Part shown: positions 33,181 to 45,405 of the stretch, piece after piece
Numbering within the stretch: position 1 is the stretch's first letter
How the letters are laid out: the number at the start of each line of letters is the position of its first letter
Assembly: GCF_050624435.1 (NCBI RefSeq)
Contig: NC_134546.1
Coordinates: 19,305,001-19,369,000, forward strand
Reading direction: 5' to 3'
Origin: Tenrec ecaudatus
Taxonomy: Eukaryota; Chordata; Mammalia; Afrosoricida; Tenrecidae
Length of the DNA: 64,000 bases
The notes under the pieces: generated by a model
What the model was told of the DNA's origin: nothing
Seen by the model: the letters and a program-made list of their open reading frames with translations, nothing else
Databases searched by the model: none
Translations under genes and position numbers: made by a program

Positions 33181-35204
33181 CCAGGGACACTGGGCCCTTG
33201 AAGTAAGCCACGGTGCAGCCAAGCCTGCAAGGAGAGAGGTGGGCATGAAGGAGGCAGCCTGCACAGGGCACCGCTGGAGCCTGTTGCTGAGCTGACAAAA
33301 TGAAGACCTAGCAGAAGCCACCAGAAGGTGCCATGACAGTGGACTGCTAACCCAGTTCAACAGCAAAATTCAGGTGACTGACTCCAAGGGCCTTGGCTGT
33401 GGGCCACCCCGCGCCGCCCCTTAACAGCCTACTCCGTGTAAGTCAATGGCGAGAAATCCCCTAGAGTGGTGACTCAGCCCCTTGCCCTGGCCAGAGCCAG
33501 GCCACGGACGGTACAGCCCATTTCCCGGGAACTTTCTGAAAGACCAGTGATTTCATCTTTCTAGTCTCAAGCACTGGTGCCCCAGCAGAGATTTTTCACG
33601 TGGCCATCCCATTCAAAGAGAAACGGAACCCCGGAGCGGTGGACCCCCGAGAGGTCAGTAACTGCAGTTCTGAGTAGACACTGACGAGAGACCCTGCCAG
33701 GCTTCTCGGGGCCAAAGCCCGCGGGTGAATTCATAGCCTTGAGTTTTCAGTGTCACGGCTGAACCTCCTGATGGTATATAGGCTCCACGCAGGACCCCTG
33801 CTTCTGGCCCTCGCTGAATCTGTTGAGCTTACTGCCCAGCGTGGGTAGGACCGCTGAGAGCTGCCACGGGCAGGCCCAGAGCGCAAGTGAAAAGTCAGCA
33901 GGCTGCCTTCAGGGCTGGGAAGCCACGCTGCAGGTGGGTGGTGTACCAAAGCCGCATTGTGTGTCTAGAGAATTCAGGGTGTGGCAAGGGATCAGCTACT
34001 GAGAGAGCGAAGATTAATACTTAATACGTATGTATTTATTAGCGTGGCTGGCTCTTTTGTCAAAAATGTCATAAATTCGCAGTTTGGAATTATAAAGCAA
34101 ATAAAATGACTGATATACCTCTTTCAACAGCCAACGAGCACCGTCCATGGGGGAGAGAAATGCAGAGTCATTGATTAATCATTAACCTGAAATACTACAG
34201 ATCTAGTTTTTCGAAGCTGTTAGAAATCTGTAAGAAGGAGCATGCCCGCCCCTAGCACCCTGCCCGTGACAAAGGTTAGAAGAAATCCACATGACCTTCT
34301 TCAAAACATGTGATGAAGCCCTCCTCCCTTCCCCAAGTCCACCAAATGTTGGTCTCAGCAGAGGGGGAGGAAGGCACAGGGGCTAATCAGACAGCAAGCG
34401 TTGTGCCTTCACAAGCAAACATTACACGTTAGCCGGGTAACTCGTGGAAGCTTGTTAGTTCGAAGTGACTCACTTGTGCAGATGAAGTTATTTTTAGAGA
34501 TGTAATTTGTACTGTTTAGAAAAGAATAAAGAGACGGTAAAAGGCTAGATCGCTCATTATAGTTTACAGAGCTCATGAACCCAGCATCCATGGGAAGGAT
34601 GACTAAGCAAGGGGTCGGTTGGTACTTTCTCTCAGAATTTTACAGACTTGAGTCATCCACTTTAGTCTGGAAGCACAGCATCGAGGTACCTGTGACTCAA
34701 CTCCTATTTAGAGAGAACACTCGAATCCAGCGCTGATACACTTTTGTAGCGAAGTGCTGAAGAAATTACAGAGCAAAGCAGAGTAGGCCTGGGCACGACG
34801 CAGCCGTGGATGGTATTAGCTCGGAGTCATCTCTCTTCATCGCTGGCTTTTCCAAGACTGTTTGTGATCCAGCTGGTGACTGCCCTTCCATCTGCAGTGC
34901 CACCTTATTGCAGGGCCACCTGCTCGTGCTGGGCTCCTTGACCCAAGGGCACACCTATGCTCTGTGGACACCTCAGCCTCTTCCTTCCTGTGTGAAGATG
35001 GCTAGCATGGAGGCCCATTGCTTTGACCAAATGCATGCGTGTGTGAGTGAATAAGGCTGTGTCTGTGCGTCAATCTTCCACATGATGGATTCCGATTCTA
35101 GCTGTCTGAAGTGAATAGAGACAGCTTTCAAAGACTTTCCCCTTCCTATGCTACCCGTGTCAGGCGTTTCTTTTGTCTTTTCAAGTTTTGTTGTTGTTTT
35201 TAAG
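33181..35204. other. Non-repetitive intron stretch
   Basis: Two kilobases with no recognisable transposon. 34020-34140 and 34400-34570 are AT-rich, non-repetitive blocks with a texture seen in conserved non-coding elements; not testable here. Confidence 0.35.
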
Positions 35205-35229
35205 CGCGCGCGCACACACACACACACAC
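35202..35229. repeat. (GC)n/(AC)n microsatellite
   Basis: gcgcgcgcgcacacacacac then cacac; alternating purine-pyrimidine. Confidence 0.9.
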
Positions 35230-35245
35230 GATAAGAATTACGGTT

Positions 35246-35925
35246 GTGAAAGACCCAGAATAAAAAATCATATTGATGTGAATGAGGGGGAGTGCAGAGC
35301 GGAGACCCAAACCCATCTGTAGATAACTGGACATCCCCTCACAGAATGGTCAGAAGAAAGAGACACGAGCCAATTAGGGTGCAGTACCGCACCAACGAAA
35401 CACAACTTTCCTCTAGTTCTTTAATGCCTCCTCTCCCTCACTATCATGACCCCAACTCTACCTAACAAATCTGGCTAGACCAGAGCATGTACAATGGGTA
35501 TAGATAAGAGCCCACAACACAGGGAATAGAGGACAGATAAAACCTCAGGACTAATAATGAGAGTAGCAATACCAGGAGGATAGGTTGGAAGGTGGGGGGA
35601 GAAAGGGAGAACTGATCACATTGATTGACATATAGTTCCCCCCAGGGAGGATGAACAACAGAAAAGTGGGTGAAGGGAGACGTCAGACAGTATAAGATAT
35701 GACAAAATAGTAATAATTTATAAATTATCAAGGGCTTGTGAGGGAGGGAGAATGGGGTGGGAGGGGGAAACTGAGGAGCTGATACCAAGGGTTCAAGTAG
35801 AGAGAAAATGTTTTGAGAATGTTGGTGGCGACATATGTACAGATGTACTTGACACAATGGGTGTGTGTGTGGATTATGCTAAGAGCTGTAAGAGCCCCAA
35901 TGAAATGATTGAACGAGAATAGCTG
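35246..35925 (+). mobile_element. Afrotherian-type L1 3' region, 5'-truncated
   Basis: aatgagggggagtgcagagc, acaacagaaaagtgggtgaa, gagctgataccaagggttca, gaaaatgttttgagaatgtt, and the tail agccccaatgaaatgatt. It shares its whole order with 47760-48425 and, inverted, with 61240-61920. No ORF. Confidence 0.85.
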
Positions 35926-36029
35926 CAGTGAGTGAAATGACTTGTTAAGGTGGAGAGAAAGCCCCGGAACGCTGCTCTTCTCTCGCCAGGGCTGCTGCTC
36001 CGTTCTGCGTCTGGGTGGGCCTCCCTCGG

Positions 36030-36058
36030 CTCCCCCCCCACCCACCCCCACCCCCCGC
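36030..36058. repeat. C-rich tract
   Basis: Runs of C separated by single A or T; the complementary strand has G-quadruplex potential. Confidence 0.6.
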
Positions 36059-36224
36059 AGCCTTAGTGCACTTGAATGTCTGCTTGTGCCGCCTCCGCTG
36101 AGGCGCACCCTTATGCCCTTTTCCAGCTTGTATGCGTCTTGATCAGCTTTTCATAACCAAAATCATTATTATTGTGTCAAAGAAAAAAGTAAGGAGAAGC
36201 AAGAAGTAGCCAGTCGATTGACGG

Positions 36225-36560
36225 ATACCCTTCTATAGAATTATTTTATTGTGGTAAAATATATGCAATTAAAAATTGCCATTTTCACCATTTCTGGTAC
36301 TTTGTTTTCATTTTTATTGTTTTCTGCAAGTATAAGTCACCCTGTTTAAAATTATTGCTAAGAATATGCCCTTCAGAGCATACACTACTTCAACAATTCC
36401 ATATGCACACGTCGGGAACATTGATTACCTTCTTCAAGTGTTGCAGCTCTCCCTGCCCCTTTCTTGAATTACTCCTCCCCCATTGGCTTCGTGTTAATTG
36501 TATAATTCAGTGGCTTTACCTGCATACAGCCACTTTCACCACTTGTGTTGTCAAGAGCTG
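36225..36560 (-). mobile_element. L1 3' region fragment, antisense
   Basis: ttattgtggtaaaatatatg followed by gaacattgattaccttcttc and cttgaattactcctccccca, antisense L1 3' UTR-like wording also seen near 38130. Confidence 0.6.
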
Positions 36561-36749
36561 AGTCCTTTTCCCAAAGAGGAAAGCTTTGGATGCACTCAGC
36601 CCGGCCAGCAAACACTCAAGGACCTAGAGACCCAGCCCAGTGTTCAGCCCTCAGCCCCGCCACAGGTAGGTTCACTCGAGGAGTTTGCAGTGGGTAGGGG
36701 AGGCAGACACGGAAGCACTTAACTACAAGTACTCAAACAAAAGAAGCAT

Positions 36750-36924
36750 TACTGACTGCCATCGATCAATGCTGACTCAGAGCAAGCCCTGTGGGTTTCC
36801 AAGACTGCAGCTCTTGATGGAAGCATAAAGCCCGGTCTTTCCCCCAAATTGCTGCTGGTGGTTTTGAACTGCCAACCATACGGATCGCAGCCCAACGTGT
36901 AACCACTACTCCACCAGGGTTCCT
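36750..36924 (-). repeat. AfroSINE, antisense
   Basis: gactgccatcgatcaatgct gactcag, gtggttttgaactgccaacc, aaccactactccaccagggt tcc head. Confidence 0.88.
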
Positions 36925-38089
36925 CTAAGGGCAACTACTGGGTGGAAATGCTGTCAGCACAGGTGTAGCACAAGCAGGGACAGCTACTGCCTCGGAGAAA
37001 CCTTGAAGACATGTCCTCAGAGGTAGGTCTTGAAGTGTGAAGGGAAATCTTCACAGCAATAAAGATAAGATCAAGAAGAAAGGCAACAATATGCTCTTGG
37101 ACTGATACAGTGCATCCCATTCCAAAAGCCTGGGAATGATGCCCAAGGCTGCGTGTTTTCAGGGAACACAAGTTAAGGGCGTTATGGGAAACAAAGCGGG
37201 AAAGCTTTCGGCCTCGTTATGAAGAGCTTTCTCTTTGAACACGGACGCGACCTTCTCTCAATTACACTGACCTTCTGACAGCCGAAGAAGGATGCGTTCA
37301 AGTGGGGAGAAATGGGGTCTGGGCGTGTGTGCAGGAAAGCCACACGGGAAACCAATTCAAGCAACAGATAGGACTAGCGGGGACGAGGATGGACAACAGA
37401 TGCTAGAAATACTCCTGAGGTAGAATTGGTAGGACTTCTCAAACAAGATTTAGGGTGCGAGGGGGAATTGAGGATTACCACCTAATTCCTAGCGAGAGTA
37501 CTATTTTAGAGAATGAAAGTTGAAGGGAGAGGGCAGATTTGGGGATGAGGGAAGATCACGAGTAAACAGATTAAGCTTGCGGCGTTTATCCAATAAGCAA
37601 TTGGAGATATTCAGAAAGGAGACCAAAGAGGAGCCCGGACTGATGGAGCTTTGAGCGTCAACCACCACAGAGGGGGGCATTCATGCAGAGAGGAGAGGAG
37701 AGGGCAGAAAAGACCCCGGGGCAAGGCCAGGGTGTCATGGCAGGCAGGAGAGGATTCCCGGATGCAGACTAAGCAGCAGCAGAGGGTGAGATGGAAACCA
37801 GGGACAAGTGGCGTCAGGACGGCCAGAGAGGGCAGCGTTTGAGAAGGCAGGCGTGGCAAGTGAGCTGGGAGTGGAAAGCATTTGCTTCGGTGACTGGTGG
37901 TGGTGGTGCTTCTTGGTGAATATAGTCAGAGACACCGTGCGTTTGAACAGGTGGAAGCCAGGTGCTAATGGACTGCAGAGTTAGTAGTGAGCAAAGAGCT
38001 TGAGCTAACACTCTTCAAGAACTCGGAGAATTAAGAAAAGGGTGTGTTGACAGGAGCTGGCAGACAGGGAGGGGGCGGAGGTGCATTAT
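36925..38089. other. Intron stretch, mostly unrecognised
   Basis: 37380-37640 reads like an old mammal-wide repeat (aagcaattggagatattcag) similar in texture to 18150-18250; unnamed. Confidence 0.4.
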
Positions 38090-38650
38090 TTTTTTAAAAA
38101 AGAATTAATTTTGCTATTGTTACTGAAAATATGCACCAATTCAGTAATTCCTGCTTGTACAATTCCATGACTGATTACATTCTTCAAGGTCACATTCTTC
38201 AAATTGTGCAGCTATCTTCCCCTTCCTTTTCCCTCCCTCTGACCCGAACCTGCTGCTGTCCAAGCGTCCCACCAGGTCTTTCCGGCTGGTGTCGTCCTTG
38301 GATTCCAGTAGGCGCCCTGTACTAGTGTGTGTCCTCCTTCAGAAGCGCACAGAGCTCCGGGGAGGGAGCCCAGTAAGCTAAGCCGTGGTTCCTCTGGAAG
38401 AGGACGACTTCACCGATATTTTTTGGTTCACGGTTTGAAACTTGCCCCAGGGCAGTAGTTTTCCAGAGTCATCCATCCTCAGTGGCTTCAGAAAGTGTGG
38501 AGGTCCGTTCTACATTTTGATAAGGCTTCTTCGGATGCACTTGTTGATCAACGTGTTCAGTAATAATGGCCAGGCACCGTCTAGTTCTTCCTACAAATGA
38601 CAACAGAGGCAGTTGTTCCCGGAGGCAATTAGCCACACATCCATTCCCTT
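38090..38650 (-). mobile_element. Afrotherian-type L1 3' region, antisense
   Basis: attccatgactgattacatt, ttcaaattgtgcagctatct, gatattttttggttcacggt, ggccaggcaccgtctagttc ttcc, and aattagccacacatcc follow the antisense order of L1 3' regions that I know from elephant. Confidence 0.75.
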
Positions 38651-39164
38651 CTCTTTGAGACCAGAGGCAGGCTCTGGGGGAAGAGTTTCTTCAGCAGGAG
38701 CAGCCCACGAGGAGAGGTTAGAATATAGAGGGTAAAGAGAAACAGTAATTGAACGATGGTGGATTGAAGGGTACGGCGCCTGGAAGAAACGTGACAAGAT
38801 GAACCTCAGACGGGGGCGCTCAGACTCCTCGAGGGAAGGAAAGGGCATGGACAGAGACTCAGCAGTAAGGGGCCGGGAGAGGGAGGAAGACCCTGCATGA
38901 CAGTGGAAGCCAAGCTCCATTTGCATGGTCCACCAGGGATTAAGCTTCTGGTGAAACCCTCCTGACCATAGCCAAGGGATGTACTAGCCTGACCAGACAG
39001 AGAGTGTTAGGAAGTCAGTCAGGGTGGATGTAATGAGGTTGAAATGGAATATCTTATCATTTGATCTCCCTTTGACTCGTTTTAAATTTGTGGTAGTTTT
39101 TCCCATGTGCCACTTTCTTTTACATTGAGGCTTTTCTTTGTTTTGCTTCGGTATTGTTGTTGGT

Positions 39165-39395
39165 TTTGTTTCTGTATACGAAATCCAGGATAGGGAAATC
39201 TACAGAGACAGTAACTGGATTAAGGGTTTCTTGGGGGCCATGCAGGGGAGGTTCAGGAGGAGGGGAGCTAATAACAAGGAGCACAAGAAAGAAGAAAAGG
39301 TTCTAAAATTTATTGTGGGGATGATCGTACGACTCTTTTGGTATGTGAATTATATGCCAACAAAATTTTTAAAAGAAATGGAGGCATTTCAATGC
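39165..39395 (+). mobile_element. Old L1 3' UTR fragment, sense
   Basis: gggaaatctacagagacagt, ttaagggtttcttgggggcc, and ttggtatgtgaattatatgc match the sense L1M 3' UTR. Confidence 0.75.
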
Positions 39396-39417
39396 CAATT
39401 TTCCCAAAGAGGTTACT

Positions 39418-39621
39418 AAAAAACTCACAGCCACTGAGTCCGATGTCTATTCATGGAGACCCTGTAGGACAGGGTAGAACTGCCCCTTTGGGTTTCCGAG
39501 ACACTGACTATTTACGGGAGTTAGAAAGCTTTGTCTTTCTCCATCAGAGCAGTTGGTGCTTTTGAACTGACGATCTTGCGATGAACAGCCCAGCACAGAA
39601 TCACAACACCAACAGGACTCT
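39418..39621 (-). repeat. AfroSINE, antisense
   Basis: gagaccctgtaggacagggt agaactgcccctttgggttt, ttttgaactgacgatcttgc and ccaacaggactc head. It sits directly after the L1 fragment. Confidence 0.9.
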
Positions 39622-40724
39622 TGGTCTACGGAGTTGGCAACAGGATTAGTTCCTGGGAAGCAGTCAGGCATTCAATGAGGGGTTTGGGAGAAAAGAGAAA
39701 TTTGGGAATAGTCTCCGGAGCCAGCTCAGTCAACTAAAGTCGTTTTCATTGATCTCTGCTACCAGCACCACATACCAAGCAGTGCCCGTGTACAAATATG
39801 AGTGTGGGTGCGCACATGTGCGTGCGCAGGCACTCACGTGTATACAAAGACCTGACACCGCCTGGTAAAGCCTTCCTCCCTGCCCTCGGTTCCCACCCTC
39901 TCCCAGTCCATGCCGGGCTCCGCACAAGCACCCCTTGGCAGATTTCAGGTGACTGTTCCCATAAGCTAAGGCTGAGTGCATGACTTAGCAAGTTGAACAT
40001 TTAAAGAATCAAACCTGTTTTTCCACAGAACCAGTGACTAATATATCAAACATGAACCATTTTGACCTACAGAAACAAAGAGATTTCCATCACGGGAAGC
40101 CTTAGTACAGGGTCATGAGTAAGGTGGGGCCACTGAAAATAGCCGACTCCTGAGAGCGGCTGCTGGCCAGGTGAGTGAGAAAGGGTTAACTGTGGAGTCC
40201 GCAGCAGGCTCTGCAGAAGGGTGGGATCGCTTCACTGTCTTTATTTAAGGCTCTCTGGAACTTCCCTCTTTCTTACTCCTAATCCGATTCTTTACATCTG
40301 GCCTTAAATGCCCTGTGTGCATGAACTTCAACTTGGTATTCAAACCTTAGACTTTTAGCTGAAGCCTGATGAGCTGTGCTGCCCTCTTTAGAAGGGAAGG
40401 CTAGGTGGTCCTCTCCTGGGCTGTCCCGACCAGCATGCAGGAGTCTGCCATTACCTGGAGACCTTGCTTTGTCCCCAAGCGCTGTGATAAGGGACAGGAC
40501 GAAGGTAATTATTAAGCCGGTGTCAATGTGTAGGACAGATCGAAAAGGAATTCCTGGAAGTGGAGAAAGATTATTAATTTACTTCAGGTGTGAATTGATA
40601 AGCGTTTAGAGCTGGCCCCAAATGGTGGGCGCAGGAACCCGCGAACAGTTGTCCTGGGAGTTAGAGAAAAGTTTATATACACAGAGAGAGCGATACGCAG
40701 GGGCTCAAAATATTGGTGGGAAAA
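39622..40724. other. Intron stretch, nothing recognised
   Basis: No diagnostic repeat; a few alternating gcgc/gtgc motifs near 39805-39840. Confidence 0.35.
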
Positions 40725-40766
40725 TTCCATTATCCTTCATTCCATTTTCCCATGAGCTTTTTGAAG

Positions 40767-40770
<4 letters not shown>
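40722..40770 (-). repeat. Possible mariner terminal fragment
   Basis: attccattttcccatgagct ttttgaagcc is close to the mariner end at 24660-24690. A (TG)n tract follows directly. Confidence 0.5.

Positions 40771-40799
<29 letters not shown>
40770..40799. repeat. (TG)n microsatellite
   Basis: About 14 uninterrupted TG units. Confidence 0.95.
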
Positions 40800-40801
<2 letters not shown>

Positions 40802-41079
40802 CCCTTTTCTTGGCCCATGGCATAAGTCAATGTGTGGCCCCAGGCTGACCAGTAACCTTCTAGCAGGACAGTGCCTTGTGGACAGTCCTCTTGAGGATGC
40901 ACTGGGCAATAGAGGGCCTCTATTGAGCTGGAGAGAACAGAAGGAAGGCCAAAGTCACCCAAAGATTTGTGCTGGTAGGAGATGATGGGGCGGCCTGGGG
41001 TGCGGGGACCATGGGCAGTGGACTTGAGTTTTCATTTCAGACGCGTAGTCTGATTCTTCCCCTAGTGGCATCACTAGAC

Positions 41080-41190
41080 TTAGAGTATGAAGATCTGAGT
41101 TCAAGGCCCACGCCCGCCACTGCACTCATTCTGAACAAGCCGCTTCCTGTGCCGCATTGGCAGGGGTGATGTGTGTGCCTTGATGGCTGC
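41080..41190 (-). repeat. MIR, antisense
   Basis: gatctgagttcaaggcccac and ttctgaacaagccgcttcct in antisense MIR order. Confidence 0.5.
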
Positions 41191-41964
41191 AAGGACGACC
41201 AGCCGAGTCAATAGAGGGGCACCTAGTAAACCATAAAGCTTAGATTGTCACATTCAGTCCTCTGGTTTTATGAGGCTGGCAGGGGAACCGGTATTATCAA
41301 AGGAACTCACAGGCGAGCTTCAGGGAAGGTGATGGAGATTTTGAAACCGCCCGGGGTATGAATAGGTGAGACATTCTAATAAAGTAGATTTGAGAGCCAA
41401 GCTGGCTGGGCTGGCCAGTCTCTCAGCCTATCCTTGGGAATAACGGGGTGGTAAGCAGGTGAAGGAATGAAGGCCGGGAAAAGCTGAACGAGGAGAGGAG
41501 CAGCTCGATCGAGGGTTATAGAAACCAAGGGAGAAGAATGGCACGGAACAGCAGTGTCACGGGCCATTCAGGCCCCCCAGATAAGGCTATAAGATGTTTT
41601 TCACATCAAAAGCAAGGAAACCAGGAAATTGAAACGTCAAAATAAAAAGTCTGAGATCATTGGACCCTTGAGCTTCCTTGGACTGGAGAAAAACAAATAC
41701 CCTGTATTTTCTCACTGCCTGTTATAACCGCGGGTCAATAATCCCCTGTCTCCTGTGCGCTTTCCTGATCAACAGCCAGAGAGCTTACTTGCCTGCAGCG
41801 ACCCCTGCCCCAAATGCTACAAGAGGCCCAGAATCCCCCCCCCCACACCCCAACCAAGTAGACACTTGGTCCAGAACATCAAAAACAGACAGTAAATCTA
41901 ATCTGTAGCACTTAAGCTGAATGCACACATAGGCTGTGGAGTTAAATGGGGCAACGAACTGTCT
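41191..41964. other. Intron stretch, nothing recognised
   Basis: No diagnostic repeat; short poly-C at 41838. Confidence 0.35.
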
Positions 41965-42125
41965 GCTCCTGGCCCCAGCTCTTCCTCACCTCAGTAAGCG
42001 AGGTCTCTGGCTTCCCTTCCCCTAGGACTAGCCTCCTCACTTGTAGCAACAACAAACGCTGGGGAGGCAGGGAGCATGTGGGCAAAGCACCCAGCTCCTC
42101 GTAGGCACTCAGGATGTAGTGATTT
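41965..42125 (-). repeat. MIR-like fragment, antisense
   Basis: aagcgaggtctctggcttcc, cctcctcacttgtagcaaca and agcacccagctcctcgtagg cactcagg resemble an antisense MIR with its flank. Confidence 0.5.
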
Positions 42126-42819
42126 CCTTCTTTTTCCTTAGCTTTTCTGTTTGTTCCTAACTGCTGTCAATGCTAAGGATCCCCGCCCAGATATGTGTTC
42201 ATGAAGAGGTCAAAGTCAGATTGGGGTAAGCTCCTATTTCCGTGCTGGCCACTTTGTACCTGCAGGGAGATTGACTGGGTTACAGGTGGCCTGATACAAT
42301 ACAACCTCCTAAACTTGGGGTCAAGACCTTGGGATTGTGTGTGTGGTCACGAACGCAGTGCGTCACTCTGGACCTCAGGGTCCTCTTGTGGTTTCATCAT
42401 GAGTGCATCTTGTGCTAAGGCAAGATGTGGAGCACTAAAAAAATAGGTATCTCACCCACCTGTAGTCCAGCTATGCCCAATCAGCTCACCAACCAAACTC
42501 ACAGCCAAGAGGAAAGGTATAGGCTAAAGCAATGTCACAGTCTGTGTCTTACTCAGAGAGAGCCCTCCAGGGACACTTCCTGGACTTCCAATAAGCCTAG
42601 CGAACCAGTTCTCAAGGCTCTGTTAGCTGAACTACCCAGAGAAGGTCATTGGCTCGTAGTCATACAAACCCACCATGAGACTTCTCAGGGCATAACCCCA
42701 TAATAGCCTGCATCAAGAGGGACACACGGAAGGACCCGGGGTACAGAGAACAGACACTAGAACCTTAGCCCTGGCCTTGAGATATCAGCTGTGCAGTCCA
42801 TGTTACGGAGAGCCCATCC
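42126..42819. other. Intron stretch, nothing recognised
   Basis: No diagnostic repeat found. Confidence 0.35.
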
Positions 42820-42981
42820 CTTCACAGGAGAACTGCTCCCTGGGGTTTCCAGGGCTGTGACCTATCAGGAGGGGCCTGCCATGCCTGTCTGCCGAGCTGC
42901 CTGTGGGTGACCTTGACCTCCACATTGCCAACCTTTCAGCTAGTAGGTGAGTTCTTAATTGTTTGTGCCACCCAGGAACTC
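42820..42981 (-). repeat. Degenerate AfroSINE, antisense
   Basis: ggggtttccagggctgtgac, gtgaccttgacctccacatt gccaacctttcagctag and gccacccaggaactcc head. Confidence 0.7.
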
Positions 42982-43884
42982 CAGATCATGGATAGTTACG
43001 ACCATGAGAGTTGATGTCCATAACTCTGACCTTGAGTCATTTGGAAAGGGAGAAGGGAGAAGTAAATGTGAAGTCTTATTTCAAAAAGACTTCTATCACA
43101 AACAACAATAAAATAGCATTCACTTCCAAGAATAAATCTGAGGTTGGAAAGCTCACCCGTCAGGAATGGGTCCCTGGGTGTGAATATGCTTTTCTTCAGA
43201 GAACACTGCTCCAGCACCTTGACTGGAAATACTCGTGTTCCTTGCATTTGGGATGAACGAGCTAAGCAACCCACTAAAGTCAGGGGCTTGCCTCAGCATG
43301 CTCCTGTTAAGTTTCCCTCGGTCATTCTCTTCCATTTCAGTCAGTTAGATATCAGAAGAGAATGAGTTGGAACACATACTTTGAGACAGCGATCATACCT
43401 CTATCACAAATGAGATTCCTAATTGGGAAAGCAGGGATTCATTGCCATTGCACCCCCACCCGCTTTCCAAGAAGAAACAACCAAGAGCTGGTCAAAAAGC
43501 AACACCAACCAGACAAAATAAGGCAACAACGGGACAGCTCACGGCTCGAAAGGAGGGTAATCCTTAAATACAAGAGGGTTGACTCTAGTTCCAGACCTTG
43601 CAAACAACAGAATCACGAACAGGTGTTTACCCCAAAAAAGAAAGGCAGGGAGGGGACAAAACCCTTCCCCTAGAAGAGGCAGCACCTCAAAGAGGTGGGG
43701 GTGCTGCCCCATCAAAGCAGAGGGAGAAAGCTGCAGCCAGGCTGCCATCACGCTCCTCTCTAGCCCAGTGGTTTTCATCTGTGGTCACAGTTGACTGCAA
43801 GATTTGCCGCAAGATTCTCCAGAGCTCTGATTTTGGGAGAAGGAAGAAAACTGATGAATTAAAACTGAGGAGTTTCTCCCAAGA
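42982..43884. other. Intron stretch, nothing recognised
   Basis: Overlapping short ORFs on both strands carry no recognisable domain. Confidence 0.35.
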
Positions 43885-44095
43885 ACCAACCAGTCAGTCA
43901 ATGCCATCGAGTGATTCTGACTCATGGCAACCCTATAGGACAAGGCTGAACTTGCCCTGGGGTTTCTGAGGCTACGAATCTTTATGGGAGCATTAAATTT
44001 TATCTTTTTCCTTCAGAGCCACTGGTGGTTTCGAACTGCTGACCTTGAAGTGAGCAGCCTAAAGAGTGACATGCCTCCTATACTACCCGGGCTCT
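43885..44095 (-). repeat. AfroSINE, antisense
   Basis: aatgccatcgagtgattctg actcatggcaaccctatagg acaaggctgaac, then gtggtttcgaactgctgacc and a cccgggctctt head. Confidence 0.9.
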
Positions 44096-44274
44096 TTGAA
44101 AGGGTTTCTCAGCACTCCTGAATTTGCCTCAAATTAAAAGGCGGAAAAACTAAGTTGGAAGCTTCGTTGAAAGGACGTGGCTACTTTTGATCTTTGGGTT
44201 GTGTTTTCTAAGCTGGGAATCCGTTTGGAAAAAGAAATTATATAGACTTGGGTTTGGGGGATGTTTTATTGCTT

Positions 44275-44460
44275 CTAAGAGATACCTGCTATGTGCCAAG
44301 TTGTCTGTATACATTGCACGTCATGCCACCCCCGCTTGCAGAGTAGGCCTTGTCCCATTTTAAAGACGAGGACACCGTGAGCGGAGACTCCAGTAAGTGG
44401 TCTGAAGCCCCCAGGTGGTAACTCGGAGACTAGGGATCAAGGGCGGCTTCGTCAATTGCA
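44275..44460 (+). repeat. MIR
   Basis: acctgctatgtgccaagttg, cattttaaagacgaggacac, ccaggtggtaactcggag in MIR order. Confidence 0.72.
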
Positions 44461-45002
44461 GAGTGTGCCGTGTTCTTCCACCCTCCTCCTCTTGGCTTCC
44501 TTCAGGTTCCATCCTTGGTTTAGGCAGAGCTTTCCATATGGGAGACACCGAGTTGCAGGCTTTATTTTCAGCGTTTCAAGGTTAGGGTTATTCCGTTTTC
44601 TGGATTATACTATGGCGGGGTATTTGAGTTACAGGGAAGTGTTGGTCCCACTGGAATGGGTGGCATGGGGTGGTCCCCTAGTAATGCTCACGGGTGACAC
44701 TGATCCTAGAAAAGCGCCCACACACTTTGCTTTGCATTGAGATCATGCCACAGTTTCACATTTTTATCCAGAGCCGCTTGACACGGGCACTCTAGCCTCC
44801 CAACCTGCCCATCCTGATGACCCCGCCTTCCTCGCTGTCCCACCGCTGCGCAACACGGTCTGCTCGGAATCCTCTGGCCTTCCTCCGCCCTTCTCAGTCA
44901 GAGCCCTTTTGCCGCCATTGCTACCAAAGCCTCAGTCATCCTTCAAGCGCCGCCTCCAAAGCATCGCAGCTAATGGGCCTTGTTAGAAACCCTTCAAAAC
45001 GC

Positions 45003-45140
45003 AGACTGTGACACCAAGTCGAGGCCGATTCCTAGCAACCCTGTGACAGGGTGGAATGGTCCCTTAGGGTTTCTGAGAGTACAGCTCTTCAGAACTGAAA
45101 AGCCAGGGAGGGGCTTCGCCTGCTCCAGGTGCTTCACTAG
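45003..45140 (-). repeat. AfroSINE 3' part, antisense
   Basis: accaagtcgaggccgattcc tagcaaccctgtgacagggt then cccttagggtttctgagagt. Confidence 0.8.
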
Positions 45141-45300
45141 CCTCCCCGCAGCTCCCTTCCCAGGAGCAATGAAGGTCCAGCAAACATACAAGTGCCTGGC
45201 CTTACTCAGCTTGGCTTCCCAGCCTGGAACATGGTAGATGCTTGGGAAACGTTTCTCGAATTGTATATATGTTATTGTTTTTCTAGCACATCAAGCTCCT

Positions 45301-45405
45301 AACCAAACCTGAACTCATTGCTGTCAAGTTGGTTCCGACTCACAGGGATTCTTGAGAGGCTTGCCCACATTGGAAACTCTTTCTGGGAGCAGACAGCTCC
45401 TTCTT
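45301..45405 (-). repeat. AfroSINE 3' part, antisense
   Basis: ctcattgctgtcaagttggt tccgactcacagggattctt followed by ggaaactctttctgggagca. Confidence 0.75.
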
